Position numbers and translations under genes: made by a program
Assembly (NCBI GenBank): GCA_009733715.1
Contig: WMKJ01000051.1
Location: forward strand, 30,481 to 94,480
DNA: 64,000 nt
DNA from: Herpomyces periplanetae
Lineage: Eukaryota; Ascomycota; Laboulbeniomycetes; Herpomycetales; Herpomycetaceae
Reading direction: 5' to 3'
Part shown: positions 1 to 11,372 of the stretch, in pieces
How positions within the stretch are numbered: the stretch's first letter is position 1
How the letters are laid out: the number at the start of each line of letters is the position of its first letter
Notes under the pieces: model-generated
The model's database searches: none
The model's input: only the letters and a program-made list of their open reading frames with translations
What the model was told of the DNA's origin: nothing

Positions 1-261
1 ATTTACGAGTTACGGATAAAAGCACGCACGCACATACGCTCACGTACAAACATACTCACAGGAGTGCACGGGCACGAGGAATTTTGTCAGTTTTAACGGT
101 TAAATTTACGGTAATAGTGAGTATTGGTGAATGTGAAAATTTTGGAAAGTGAACCTAAATACTCACGTTTAATCCGGGGTGAGAATTTCTTCCTTTGGAA
201 TTTCATTTACTCCGTTAATGACTAGTTTCAGAGTAAAGTGAACCCACTTAATATTAATAAA

Positions 262-2418
262 ATGCCAGAAATATTTTTAAATGGTGAAAGGCGCAAAGTT
301 GCTTGTGGACCCTGTATCCGTGGACATCGATCAAGTCGATGTAATCATAAAGATCGGGTGATGATTGAAGTGAGAAAGCCTGGACGGCCGTTATCCGCAT
401 GTCCTTTAATAACGGGACTATGTACTTGTGATCGTTTAATTATAAGTTATACGATACCTAAGTCATCAGAATGTCCATGTCCGTCTAAACGACATGGTGG
501 ACTTACACCATCAACGACAACAGGGGGTGGAAATAACTATTCTGGATCAGTAACGAGATCGGATACAAGTAGTACAATGACAGTGACAAATTCCAAAACT
601 AATTCAACGACTACATCTATATCAACACCATTGACGGCGACATCAACATCAACGCTTAATCCGACATCATTAACTACTTCAAGTGGACCGTTAATGTCAA
701 GATATTCAAAATCAAGATATTCTAAATATTCCATTTTAGGCAAGAATAGCTCACGAGCATCCCGAACAGGAATTGGACCAAGTGTGTATTCGCAATCACA
801 TCCAACGCCACTACCTGCGTTGGCTACGTCCGCATCGGTGACAGCTTCTAGTAATATTTCGTCATTTCCTTGCGATATTAAGCTTGAGAATGGAGGAAGT
901 GCCGAAAGTGTCGGAACCGCATCATCTGGAGGATGCGCGAAAGTAGGAGGAAGTTGTAACCTGTTGGATTCTAAAGCGGTGGTAATAGGATCGATGAGCG
1001 GAGATGTGTCAATACAGATACCGACGACAGCGATGCCGATACAGACAGCGACACCAAATCCAGTTCAAGCGCAAACTCTGTCGCATCCACAATCCCATAC
1101 CAATACTTTGTTGCAACCCCTCTCCCCATCTCTATCTCCTGCACCACCCAAATCCTCCACCCCTTCACCAGACTCAACCAATCTCTGCCATTGTGGTGAT
1201 ACTTGTCAATGTCTAGGCTGTTTAAGTCATCCCAGAAATAAAACTACCATGGATTACGTTAGATATCACTCAAAACTCGTCCTAAAACCTTCTTCTGACC
1301 TTCCAGCGTCCCCCTTGTTTCAGGCTAATGTTCAGCCCCATGATATATCATCTCTTAATTTACTCTCGAATTTGACAAATAATACCGATTCACTCCACTT
1401 ACCTCCTGTCGCGACGTCAAATCTCATGACAACTCGGGATTTGGATTTTTCTTTGCCATCAGACTTACCTAACTTACATGAAATGGTAGATCAATGGCCA
1501 CCTTTTAACAATCCTCCCCCAGTTACTCATTCATCATCCGGAACTGTGAACAACATCAACAATGACTATCCGTTTACAATTTATGATGTGTCTGCCCATG
1601 TTGAAGGGGAACCATGTTTTACTATGAACGGCCCGGAGGATGCTTTATTTTCTGCACTCATGAATAATCCTGATGAACAATCCCACATTTGCTGGCCCGA
1701 CTCGGCATCTCTATCTTCTCCATACTCTTTATTCAATATCCCAAGCCGTACAAGTACAGCGACTGTTTCTGCCTCTGTTACCACGACCGCACCGCTTCCA
1801 TCTGCATCAACCACCACCACCTGTGCGACCAGCACCACAACACCCGTTCATCCTGGCACTTCTTTGTACTCTGCTCCCAATTTCCCCGAATCCACCTCCC
1901 CCATATGTACTTTACATACTCCTGTATCGTTTAGTACTGCCAATGAAACTGCTGCTGCTGCTGCGTGGTCTTTAGGCGTGCAAACACTTGATGGCTCATA
2001 CGATGCGTACGATTTCTCCGAGTCTCCCCCGACTTTATCGTCATCCACATCTTCATCCACATCAACTGCATCTTTAAATGATAATTCACCGCCAAGTTCA
2101 AAGTCCGTTTTAACTTTACCTGGGCAAACTGCTGTGAATACATTGACATTAAGTCCTAATAATTTTATTCTTGAGCAGATAGTGATGCCCTATACGTGCA
2201 ACAGTGGTGGTGGTGCGGCCATACAAGGAATTGATGATTGTCTTAACACGCTTGACAAACATCCGTGTCACACATGCGCTCCAGATACTCCTGTAAACAT
2301 ATCACTACCGCCTCCGCAACAGCAACTTCTTGATAAATCTAACGCAAATCCCATATCTACTTCACTTTCAGTCGACCACACTTACACTTTTCCTGCGTGC
2401 ACTGGGATGCCGAGTTAA
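262..2418 (+). CDS. Copper-fist DNA-binding transcription factor
   Basis: Probable copper-sensing transcription factor of the ACE1/MAC1/CUF1/GRISEA class, acting in the nucleus. The protein (718 aa) opens with the copper-fist zinc module: CGPCIRGHR followed by CNH gives the usual C-x2-C-x8-C-x-H ligand set, and KPGRP is the minor-groove motif; two more Cys clusters (CTC, CPC) follow within the first 80 residues. A second Cys-rich group (CHCGDTCQCLGC, about residue 310) resembles the copper-binding regulatory motifs of this family, and a last cluster (CHTC) lies near the C-terminus. The rest is Ser/Thr/Pro-rich and probably disordered. The ATG at 262 is preferred over an in-frame GTG at 238 because copper fists begin at or next to the first Met. 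A possible splice acceptor (tttcag) just upstream suggests an intron in the 5' UTR. No introns are needed inside the frame. Target genes cannot be inferred from sequence. Confidence 0.88.
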   Translation: MPEIFLNGERRKVACGPCIRGHRSSRCNHKDRVMIEVRKPGRPLSACPLITGLCTCDRLIISYTIPKSSECPCPSKRHGGLTPSTTTGGGNNYSGSVTRSDTSSTMTVTNSKTNSTTTSISTPLTATSTSTLNPTSLTTSSGPLMSRYSKSRYSKYSILGKNSSRASRTGIGPSVYSQSHPTPLPALATSASVTASSNISSFPCDIKLENGGSAESVGTASSGGCAKVGGSCNLLDSKAVVIGSMSGDVSIQIPTTAMPIQTATPNPVQAQTLSHPQSHTNTLLQPLSPSLSPAPPKSSTPSPDSTNLCHCGDTCQCLGCLSHPRNKTTMDYVRYHSKLVLKPSSDLPASPLFQANVQPHDISSLNLLSNLTNNTDSLHLPPVATSNLMTTRDLDFSLPSDLPNLHEMVDQWPPFNNPPPVTHSSSGTVNNINNDYPFTIYDVSAHVEGEPCFTMNGPEDALFSALMNNPDEQSHICWPDSASLSSPYSLFNIPSRTSTATVSASVTTTAPLPSASTTTTCATSTTTPVHPGTSLYSAPNFPESTSPICTLHTPVSFSTANETAAAAAWSLGVQTLDGSYDAYDFSESPPTLSSSTSSSTSTASLNDNSPPSSKSVLTLPGQTAVNTLTLSPNNFILEQIVMPYTCNSGGGAAIQGIDDCLNTLDKHPCHTCAPDTPVNISLPPPQQQLLDKSNANPISTSLSVDHTYTFPACTGMPS

Positions 2419-3087
2419 TCATTGCTATAATGGATACGTCTATCTTCCGTCTGTTCACCGCCCCTATCCGTGTGAAAAACTGGGATTATTGACCAACTTC
2501 CTCTTCTTATGTGTGCACTTCCACACTAGTTCATTCGTTAACCTACTCATGCCAGCTAACCGCTCAAAAAACGGTTCTACAGCATTCGCGTATAACTCAA
2601 TATGGCAATATATACTTGTACGACACCAAATTATCCTATATCATAATTCCAGTACAATTCAACACATATAAACCCTCGGAAGATCCTTGATTGTACGTGC
2701 ACACCAATATGCCCGCGCGAGTAAGTGTGCACGCATCTGATAAATAACCAAGTTAAATAATGATGAATGCGCGGGAACTTGCAGAGTAAGCGAGTGTTAC
2801 GCACTTGACTTATCGTATGATGCGAACGTCTTGATTAATGTGTATGTACGTATGTATGTGTATGCATGTTTTCGTTAACTCAACATGAAATGGGAGACAA
2901 ACTTCAACAAGACTGTCATTAGCTCATTTGGCAGCATAATTAAAGGTATGAGTGTAATGTAGTGTATTGCTGAGTAAAAATACTTTGGTGGACGATCGTG
3001 TGGCATAGATATGTACAATTGGGAGAGAGTATACACGGGCGAGAGAATGGACGAACTAGTTAAAACCGTTGATTGAGGATGATGCGA
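2419..3087. other. Intergenic, convergent gene ends
   Basis: This stretch lies between the stop codons of the copper-fist gene and the metallopeptidase gene, so it should hold the two 3' UTRs and terminators. No supported coding frame, RNA gene or repeat is seen. Confidence 0.6.
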
Positions 3088-6057
3088 CTATCGGGCGATA
3101 ATTAAACCTAGACTATCCACCCATGAAGCGCACGTTCCAAACATTCCGGCAATTTTGTAACCAGTTGGGGGAATCAAAGTATACGTCGAACCACCCTGAG
3201 CCCAGCCAAACCAAGGACTTTTACGACCAGTACTCGTAAGAATTTGTATGGCATCGATCCATGCACCAGCTCTCACCGTAAATCCCATCAAATACTCGGG
3301 AATTCTTGTATCCAACTTAAAAGCGGTTGAACTTTTAGGAACGGTACCACGTTTACCAAATAGTTGTGTAGTGGAATCTTCGTACACAAATTCCATACCT
3401 TCAACAGCCCGACCGTGATAAACTTTAATACAACGTAATAGCTTGGTTTGCGCTATAGCAGAGTGTAAAATAACCTCAACAGATTTTGTGTTGGCAAGAC
3501 AAGCCATTCCAAGTTTAGTACTACGAAATCCCAAGTATAAAGTGCTTCCCAAAGTTGTTCGTATGGATGATTTACGCTTAGCGAGGACAACTCGTGTCGA
3601 TTTGGATATAAAAGTATTCCAATCAGCAATACTTAAGTGACCACCATTACCGCTATGTATATCAAGACGAACTTGGCCACGGTCGTAAGAATTTAGGGGT
3701 GACAACCTATTTCGAATGAGTTCGTCTGTAATGCGAACTTGTTGGGGTAATTCAACTCTTCCACCAGCACATCCCACGTACTCAATAAAAGCATGACAAA
3801 CGTCATCACCTCCTGCAAAGATTTCAATGAAAGCTACACCCGATGTAGCACTAATTAAACCAGTAGAATCCTCTACACTATAAGCTTGAATACTTGAATC
3901 GCTGGCTGGAACACCATCACAAGATAATCTAAAGCAGGTATGAAACCTAAATCGTAGCATATCTAATCTATGCCATGAACATTCATCGACAGTTCGGCAT
4001 AGTCGCAAGCCTTGACGTCGGGTAGTAGTTGAATAAGCTTCCCGAACTACGAAAGACCGATGTAAACGAGTGTAATCACGCAACATAATTCCCGACTCTT
4101 GATGGGGACAGCCAAATAAATGCCCAGTTTCATGAAGATGAGCTCCGATTCCAATGTTAGCCGCTTCCCAACTGCTGCCAGCCTGACAAGCATCATTAGC
4201 AACATAATTAGTATCAGTTGGAGTACAATCAACGAAACAAGAGTTAACATCTTCTAAACACCACGGATAACTGTATAGACAATGAGACCCAAATATTCCT
4301 AATTGAATTTGTCCATCACCACCTCCTAATGCTGCGTGACCACGTATAGTTCCAACTTTAGAGTCCCATTGGCTATCAAGTAATAACCCTGATACGTAAA
4401 TCTTTTGACCAGGTTGTGGTTTGAAATAATCCTTACAAGCCTCCATTGCCATATCGTATAATCTAGTTTTTGATTTTGCTCCTTCGTATTGTTGAGCATA
4501 ATCCAATTGTCGCACTTCTTCCATCGTATAATTCAAGCGGATAATGTGAACCAAAGCCTGTGATCGCATAGTTCCGGCTTCAAAGTCGGCGCATGATAGT
4601 GTACCACGTTGCCACGTATCTTCAAATCGAAAACTACGACGCCCTAGACCATTTCGGTACATTTGTTCAGCGGTAAACGCTTGCCATAAATATGCTGCCA
4701 TTCGGAATTTGCGAATTGCAATATCAAGATTGTTACCCTCACTTGTTATGCGATTCGGGGGGGCATCAAAAGTTCCTTTAGAATCGCTTGCCACAAAAAT
4801 TGCTAACTTTAACGGGGGAGAACATTCCTGTGGTAAATAATTGATAGTTATCCAAGATTCATGATATCGAGTCGAAGATCCTGGGGTTGCACAGGTGTTC
4901 GGACCAGATCCATTACCACCACCATTCCCTGTTGCATCACCATATCTGGATGCCCCAAAAACGAATTCTATTCGATTTTGCCCCGGTTGAAGGTAAATTA
5001 ACGCTTTAAAATGAGATTCACTGACCGGCCAACGTATACATGGAAATAAATTTTGATGATGTGTTATATAGACGTATCCATCCACTGGCTTATGAGCATT
5101 TCCAATCTGCCCATGGATTAATATAACTCTTTGGTATACCCACGAATTAGGAGCTACATTTGTAACGCGGGGAGCTAGAGATGAGCTAGTCCCACAGTAA
5201 CGAGACTCTGTTGATTTGGAAGAGACAGGTTGAGGACTTCGTCGTGGTCTTGGTCCTGTAGGGGTAATAGTGGCAGAACTACCAGTATGGGTGGGTGTAG
5301 TTACAGATGTCACAGTGGCGGAGTTAACCGAAGTAGCTGATGCACGTAATGAACCCCGAGATTTGGAATGTCCGGGTGGTGTATCGGTCATAGATTTTAA
5401 TCGCATGGAAAGTCGTCGCGGTAAAGACGAGAAAGTTGTCATTCCAACAGTAACTGGGTCCGAGTTAACATTAGGTGTTGTCGCACAATGCGAATTAGAC
5501 TTGGGAGGAAAGGATTCATCCGCTGGGATGTTAGTTGTAACGTCAAATTTTATCGAAGAAGCATCTGAAGGACAAGAATTAGACGGAGTAGTATCGCATA
5601 CAGGAGTTTCGAGTTTTTGACCCGATAAATCACCGTATGCGGGACTCGCAGATAAGCTAGTATTAGTGGTGTCGCCACGACCTTCAGGTGAGCCAGGTGA
5701 TAAACTGAGAGAGGAAGAGGAATCCTTGATGGAGCGCAAACGTTGTAGTCCATGAGGAGGAGAATCGATAAAAGGATGAGTATTAGAAATTACATCATTT
5801 GGACCGGTGGATGTAGAGTGATTGTCGTTACACGAGGGTGGCAGAGGGCTAGTTGGGGCCGATTGACGCAGAGGATTTTTTGGATTATGAATGTACGAGG
5901 CGGGGGTAGCATTGGAATTAGTGGTGAGATCATCAGCGACGGAGGAAGCACGCTTGTTGGAAGTGAACCGGGAAGAATTTTTTGGCTGACCAGAATTTGT
6001 GAATTGATGCTTCCGACTGTGGCGTAAGTCGATGAATTGCCTAAAAAAAAAAGGCAT
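3088..6057 (-). CDS. Metzincin-type zinc metallopeptidase with jacalin-like C-terminal domain
   Basis: Putative zinc peptidase of the fungal YIL108W-like family (Metallopep, Pfam PF12044 as I know it); substrate unknown. Of 989 aa, about the first 290 are Ser/Thr/Pro-rich and likely disordered. The catalytic region holds HETGHLFGCPH (about residue 640), which matches the metzincin zinc motif HExxHxxGxxH in full. About the last 145 residues look like the jacalin-like lectin domain known at the C-terminus of this family (GRAVEGMEF..., IDAIQILT). The 5' end is uncertain: the apparent start ATG is followed at once by a run of ten T and AG (6052..6041 on the minus strand), which looks like a 3' splice site, so the true first exon may lie upstream and residues 1-5 may be an artefact. 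Divergent from the Chs4-like gene across a 2.6 kb spacer. Confidence 0.85.
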   Translation of the reverse strand: MPFFFRQFIDLRHSRKHQFTNSGQPKNSSRFTSNKRASSVADDLTTNSNATPASYIHNPKNPLRQSAPTSPLPPSCNDNHSTSTGPNDVISNTHPFIDSPPHGLQRLRSIKDSSSSLSLSPGSPEGRGDTTNTSLSASPAYGDLSGQKLETPVCDTTPSNSCPSDASSIKFDVTTNIPADESFPPKSNSHCATTPNVNSDPVTVGMTTFSSLPRRLSMRLKSMTDTPPGHSKSRGSLRASATSVNSATVTSVTTPTHTGSSATITPTGPRPRRSPQPVSSKSTESRYCGTSSSLAPRVTNVAPNSWVYQRVILIHGQIGNAHKPVDGYVYITHHQNLFPCIRWPVSESHFKALIYLQPGQNRIEFVFGASRYGDATGNGGGNGSGPNTCATPGSSTRYHESWITINYLPQECSPPLKLAIFVASDSKGTFDAPPNRITSEGNNLDIAIRKFRMAAYLWQAFTAEQMYRNGLGRRSFRFEDTWQRGTLSCADFEAGTMRSQALVHIIRLNYTMEEVRQLDYAQQYEGAKSKTRLYDMAMEACKDYFKPQPGQKIYVSGLLLDSQWDSKVGTIRGHAALGGGDGQIQLGIFGSHCLYSYPWCLEDVNSCFVDCTPTDTNYVANDACQAGSSWEAANIGIGAHLHETGHLFGCPHQESGIMLRDYTRLHRSFVVREAYSTTTRRQGLRLCRTVDECSWHRLDMLRFRFHTCFRLSCDGVPASDSSIQAYSVEDSTGLISATSGVAFIEIFAGGDDVCHAFIEYVGCAGGRVELPQQVRITDELIRNRLSPLNSYDRGQVRLDIHSGNGGHLSIADWNTFISKSTRVVLAKRKSSIRTTLGSTLYLGFRSTKLGMACLANTKSVEVILHSAIAQTKLLRCIKVYHGRAVEGMEFVYEDSTTQLFGKRGTVPKSSTAFKLDTRIPEYLMGFTVRAGAWIDAIQILTSTGRKSPWFGWAQGGSTYTLIPPTGYKIAGMFGTCASWVDSLGLIIAR

Positions 6058-8703
6058 AGTAGTCAGCTAGAGCAGGGACCTGCCCTGACCCCAATTAGCT
6101 TGATTCAGGGTACTCCCAGGAAATATAAACGTGACCCCTTGTGCTTGAAGTGGAGATTTTGATACAAATAACCCACCCGTAAAGATGGAAAGCTTAAGCC
6201 CTGTGTAGTCTGATAGTATTGTATTATAAGTAAGAGGCAAGAAACAGTGGGGAAGAAGAAGGTAGAGAGGGATAAGGTGTAATAGGGTAAGAGGTGTTTT
6301 GATTGAAAAACACCTTACACAATAAGAGCGCGTGTGAGCGTGTGAACTGGTACAATTTTGGTTTGACTACGTGGGGGTGGAGCGAGTTTGGCATTAAGTG
6401 GAACTTTGAAGAAAGGAATAGAGCTGGACCCTAGTTAAAGAATTGTGTATTACCACAACGGTGGATAAGTGGGTATCTGTGAGCATAAGGAGTGGAAGAG
6501 ATGTGCATGGAACAATTGTAGAGTTGAAAGGGAAGAGAGATGGAAGATAATTGAAGAATTAGAGGGGGACAGGAGAGATTAAAGAGAAGAAAAGGAAATG
6601 CAGGAGGGATAGGAATGAAAGTGGGTAAAGTAGTGTTAGGGAACAGTACATAAGGCAACGGAGCAGAATGGGAAAAAGCTTAAATATTTGGATAGATGTA
6701 AAAGATCCTTGTCTTGATGGAAACGTACGCGAACCAACGTTGGGACTAACAGGACGCACGCACAACTTCCCTCTGTTTCTCGCTTTTGTAAACTTTCTCA
6801 CGCTCACTCTAACAAATCCAACCATACGTGGGATAGGATACTGATGATGAAAAAAGGTATAAGGGAGATAGAAGTAGAGGTGAATGAAGGTAAAAGATCG
6901 AATGAGAGGAGTACAGCAAATTGATGATCAAATGGAAAAACACGACAAATGTTGCGGGAAGAGAAGTTATTAAAAGGTGTGGAAGAGGAAGATAGAAAAA
7001 AGAGAATCTGAGAGGATAAAAGATGATAGAATCAAAGCATTTAAAGGTAAAAATGCCTCGATCTGAGTGCAAAATAGTGGAAAATCCCGGGAAAAGTTGG
7101 CGCGACGTTCATCGTGGGCACGAGGAACGCTTTTGTACGACACGGAAACGCGGCCGGATCATCTATTATCCAAATGTGGGGATCAGCTAAATGTGATGAC
7201 TCAGCACACGCGTCAGGGATGACTCAATGAGTGCTGAGCATTTGGTTATTGGTGAATAGCCACAGTGATGTGGCACAAGTTGGCACGTGGCGAGAGGGGA
7301 GTGGGGAGTGTAATGAAACGAGAATGGAGAGGAGAAGAGAGAAGACGTGTATGGGTTAGTTTGGTTTAGCAACAATTACGTTTATTTGATTCATGTTTAC
7401 CGACTCGTCATTGGGCTAAGGGTATCGTGAAGGAGGCACAAATTGCTTTGTAGTGAGGGAAATTTTACGAAAACACTTGGGTATACTAGTTAATATATAT
7501 GTATATGTGTATAAACACATGGAAACATATGAGTGGGGGATAAGAATATATTTTAGAAAATTTTCCAAGGAAACTTACGAGTCAAACATAAACTAATAGT
7601 CAAAGAACTTATAATACACCGTAATATGAATCTTGTGTATCATAAATAATTCGAATAAAGTGGTTAATACTAATTGAGAGTATTAATATGCATAGATGAA
7701 CCAGTTATAAATTAAAAGTATGTATTAATGTTAAAATATAATACACAATCATATAACCAATGAGAAAATCGTTCGCTTGAAAGATAAATATAACTGAAAC
7801 TGTGCATTTAAATGCTAATACGGTAAAATTAGCATAGTATAAACAACGGATTGGCCAGTAAATGTAGTGTTGCGTATACTGCAAAATATGCTTATGGTAG
7901 ACAAATCAATGTAAAAAAAGTCACCATTGTAAACATATTTATACATGCACGCATGATAAATACTTTCAACCGAGAATAACGAACATAATTCCAATGACCC
8001 AATTAATTCTCACATATATAATTGGATAGCATTTTTTCCACTTTCAACCACCATCTTTTCCCCCATATCACGAAGCTTGTGAAGAGATTCGCTCACGTGA
8101 CCCGCCTCCAAAACTTCCCACGGGAATACCGAAATTGAACAAATCTGTGATCCGGCCCGGAAAAGTTCGTTTCGGAATTTCGTGGAGGCACGATTCGGCT
8201 GCTTCCTGCAGCTGTCCACGTTACAGCAAGCGCGATTCTAGACGTATAGTCAAAGCAAGTGCGACGGGCAGCATATTCCGCATGTGCTAGTCCCAGAATC
8301 GGTAATCGGAACCATAAGTGTAGCTGCAAACTAATGGAAAAGAGTGTGTACAAGTAAATGTTAACGGAAATATATATGAAATTATTAACGAAAATGTAGG
8401 TAGAAATGTTAATATAAATGGAATGTAAACGAAACAGAAACTGAAAATAGAAATAGGCCAAGTGTAGGTTCAAGTTTGGGCATGGGCACAGACATACTTT
8501 AGTTAAATACAATGTCATACCCTCCCCTTTGCGTATATGTATATGCATATGTATGTAGATTTGTGTAAACTAAACATTCCTCATTTCCACTCTTCACTTT
8601 AGTATGGTCGTTCCCCTCCAACTATACTATCTCTACTCTTGCATGTACGTAGGTACGTTCATGCGCAGTTTTTAAAGTTAAGTTTACTCTATTCCATCTG
8701 GGC
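6058..8703. other. Long divergent spacer, purine-rich on the plus strand
   Basis: This 2.6 kb lies between two divergently transcribed genes and should hold both promoters and 5' leaders. The part from about 6.2 to 7.1 kb is strikingly purine-rich on the plus strand (pyrimidine-rich on the minus strand), giving several long but low-complexity open frames that I do not believe in. If the metallopeptidase has an upstream first exon, it would lie here. No RNA gene or mobile element is recognised. Confidence 0.5.
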
Positions 8704-10536
8704 ATGGAAGCCGATTTTGGGGTAAGTAATACTATATTCATATTCTCACTCACATTTCATACTTTCTACTATACGCTAACACACCTCGTGCGTTGGTGAT
8801 CTTTATAATCCATACTCTTGGGCTCACAGCAAGCGTTAGATCGGCGTAAATTACTCGTATCAGCGCCAAACTTCCCACACTTTCTCTCTTTAATACACGC
8901 CAAACCTGGAATTCCCCCAACCTATGAGGAAAAGGCTAAATCTCTGGAAGCTCAACGGCGTGATATCCTTCGCTCACAAAATGCTGAAGATCAACTAGAT
9001 TGGGCTCAGGATACTCTCAGCTTCTTCGATGTAGCCCTCGGTTACCTTCAACGCTTAGCTACTCGTTCCGGGGATACCTCTTCGGGTCATATCGTTATCC
9101 CGGCTTTAGAACATCGCTTGCAAATTGATTCTATGCAAATTGTCATATTTTTGGCAGATCAAGTTCACCCTCGTGCACAATTTATCATGGGTATGTGGTT
9201 TGAATTTGGCAAATTTGGCTACCCCATGGATAAAGAAGAAGCCTTCAAATATTATACTCGGTCCGCTGAAAAGGGTTTCGGTCGCGCTGAATACCGTATC
9301 GCTATGCTTTATGAACAATGGGATAAAATTGACTTAGCTCTACAACACTATCGCCGTGGTAGCGAACTCGGAGATTCTGCTTCAAACTATCGTCTCGGTA
9401 TAATGTATTTAGTAGGCCAAGCTGGTCAAGAACGTTCCCCGAAGCGTGGTTTAGAACTTTTACGCGCTTCTGCTTCTTCAGCTGATAGTAATGCTCCTCA
9501 GGGCGCCTACGTTCTAGGCATGTTACACGCTGGGGAACTACGTGAAGTTAGCGGTGGTGAATCTTTTGTTGAATATGACGAGACAGAGGCTATTCGAAAT
9601 ATTTCCAAAGCCGCTCATCTTGGCTTTTCAAAAGCCCAAGTAAAAATGGGTATGGCTTATGAACTTTGTTGGATGGGCTGTGAATTTTCTCCTGCCCTTA
9701 GCATACACTACAATTTTCTAGCTTCCTTACAGGGCGAACCGGAGGCTGAAATGGCTTTGAGTAAATGGTACTTATGCGGTTATAATGGTTTATTTGATCG
9801 AAATGAAGAGTTAGCATACATATTTGCCGAACGTGCTGCTGAATCCGGTTTGCCTACTGCTGTATTTGCTATGGGTTACTTTTGGGAAATCGGTATGATA
9901 GTTCCCGTTAACTTGGAGGTGGCTATGGCATGGTATGAGAAAGCTGCTCGTATGGGTAATCAAGAAGCTGTAGAGCGTATTGAAAATTTGAAACAGAGTA
10001 GTTCATTGTCAAGACAGGATCATGAACAAATAGCTTTGACTCGTATTCGTTCAAAGTATGGATCACGGAGGGGTCGACGACCTGAATACCTGGATGGGCA
10101 TCCAGCTCGGGCTGTTTATATTAATGAGAACGTCCAACGAGATCGGAGTGCGTCGAGTCGTAGTGGGAATAGTACACTGCGTCGTAATGCTGGTACTTAT
10201 CCGGAATCTCGTACTGATCATTCTGCGACTAGTTCAACGTACCATCGTACTAATACCCACGTTCCTACATCTACATCAGTAATGATAAATTCGAGCGTGA
10301 GTACGAATGATTCTATCGTTGAGACATCTCATGCAAGTTCAGATTCATCCTTGCGACTTGGTCGTACGCCAACTCCACCATATATATGTGAACCAGTTAG
10401 GAAAGTAATGTCTACATCAGCGACAACATCGACACCGGAACCAATAGCGGCTCCAAAAAAGTCAACGGGTCCTAAAACATTTGAGGATATGGGTATTCCC
10501 GCTGCCAAAACTCATAACGAGTGTATAGTAATATGA
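8704..10536 (+). CDS. Sel1-repeat chitin synthase activator (Chs4/Skt5-like), CaaX protein
   Basis: Probable activator of a chitin synthase, working at the plasma membrane and septum. I read two exons, 8704..8721 and 8830..10536 (574 aa). The first exon codes for only six residues (MEADFG); the intron 8722..8829 has GTAAGT, a CTAAC branch site near 8776 and CAG. The large frame has no ATG of its own near its start, so this exon is needed. Residues about 115-395 are Sel1 (TPR-like) repeats, for example AEYRIAMLYEQ, ASNYRLGIMYLVG and AVFAMGYFWEIG. A basic, Ser/Thr-rich linker follows. The protein ends GPKTFEDMGIP...CIVI: the last four residues form a CaaX prenylation box, as in Chs4-type proteins, which implies lipid anchoring. 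The GPKTFE(E/D)MG-CaaX ending is, as I recall, typical of filamentous-ascomycete members. Confidence 0.87.
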
Positions 10537-10737
10537 TATATGTTATCTTACACAAGTTTATACGTTGACCGCATGTTGGGTTGGTAAATTTTTAAGTTAT
10601 ACTATACTTTAATCATGCTAAATCTACGCTCATATAAACATCAATTATATACACGCTAAATTAATTTTTATTGCATATGCTATGTACATCGAATATGATT
10701 TGACCTTAGCATAGAGTAAGGTAAGATTGACAAAAGA

Positions 10738-11178
10738 CTATTGTTCACGTATATTATGCAAAGGAAACCTTTTGATTGCATTACATCTCTGACAGTGAAT
10801 TTGAACAGTACCTTCACTCTTATGTATTATAGCACAACTAGTTTGGTTTGTTTGTATAATTCCACATCGTTTGCAGATAGCGCGTTTAACACTTTTATTG
10901 ATCCGAATTTGAGTTTTAAGTGCGGTGGCTTTACTCTGTTGTGTTAAATGACGTGTAAGACCTTCCAAAGAGTTTCCGACAATCTCATTATCCACTGTAG
11001 CTAAATATTTGGCCGCCCTGTATAAGAATGATATTCTTGCAGCCATGTTAGGATTAACTTTCCGATGATTATTTCCTCCACTAGGTGCACGATTAAATTT
11101 TTTTGGAACAGTGGATTTAAGGGTCTGACATGATTTGGCAATGTCTGATAAATTCTTTGCATTTCCGCTTGAAGTCAT
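10738..11178 (-). CDS. RNase P/MRP subunit, Rpr2/Rpp21 (Snm1) family
   Basis: Probable protein subunit of nuclear RNase P and/or RNase MRP, which process precursor tRNA and rRNA. The protein is 146 aa, a normal length for the family. It has a basic helical N-terminal half (AARISFLYRAAKYL, LTRHLTQQSKATALK) followed by a zinc ribbon: CKRC near residue 99 and CQRC near residue 130, then KRFP. That arrangement, C-x2-C, a strand pair, C-x2-C and a K-R-F/Y-P end, is the Rpr2/Rpp21 signature. Single exon. It lies just downstream of SMC4 on the same strand, with 194 bp between them. I cannot say whether it is the RNase P (Rpr2) or MRP (Snm1) member. Confidence 0.8.
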   Translation of the reverse strand: MTSSGNAKNLSDIAKSCQTLKSTVPKKFNRAPSGGNNHRKVNPNMAARISFLYRAAKYLATVDNEIVGNSLEGLTRHLTQQSKATALKTQIRINKSVKRAICKRCGIIQTNQTSCAIIHKSEGTVQIHCQRCNAIKRFPLHNIREQ

Positions 11179-11372
11179 AATTTTGGTTTCTGTTCACTTT
11201 AACGCCTCTAGCAAGGGGAAGAACAAAGGATTACCCAATTTGGAAATTTACCAAATGAGGAAGGAAAATGAAAATCAAGATAACAAAACAAAAATAATGT
11301 GGGGTAAAACACCAAAAGATGGGACGAAACAGGGGAAATTTCAGCCCTATAACGAAGATGATGATGAAAAAG

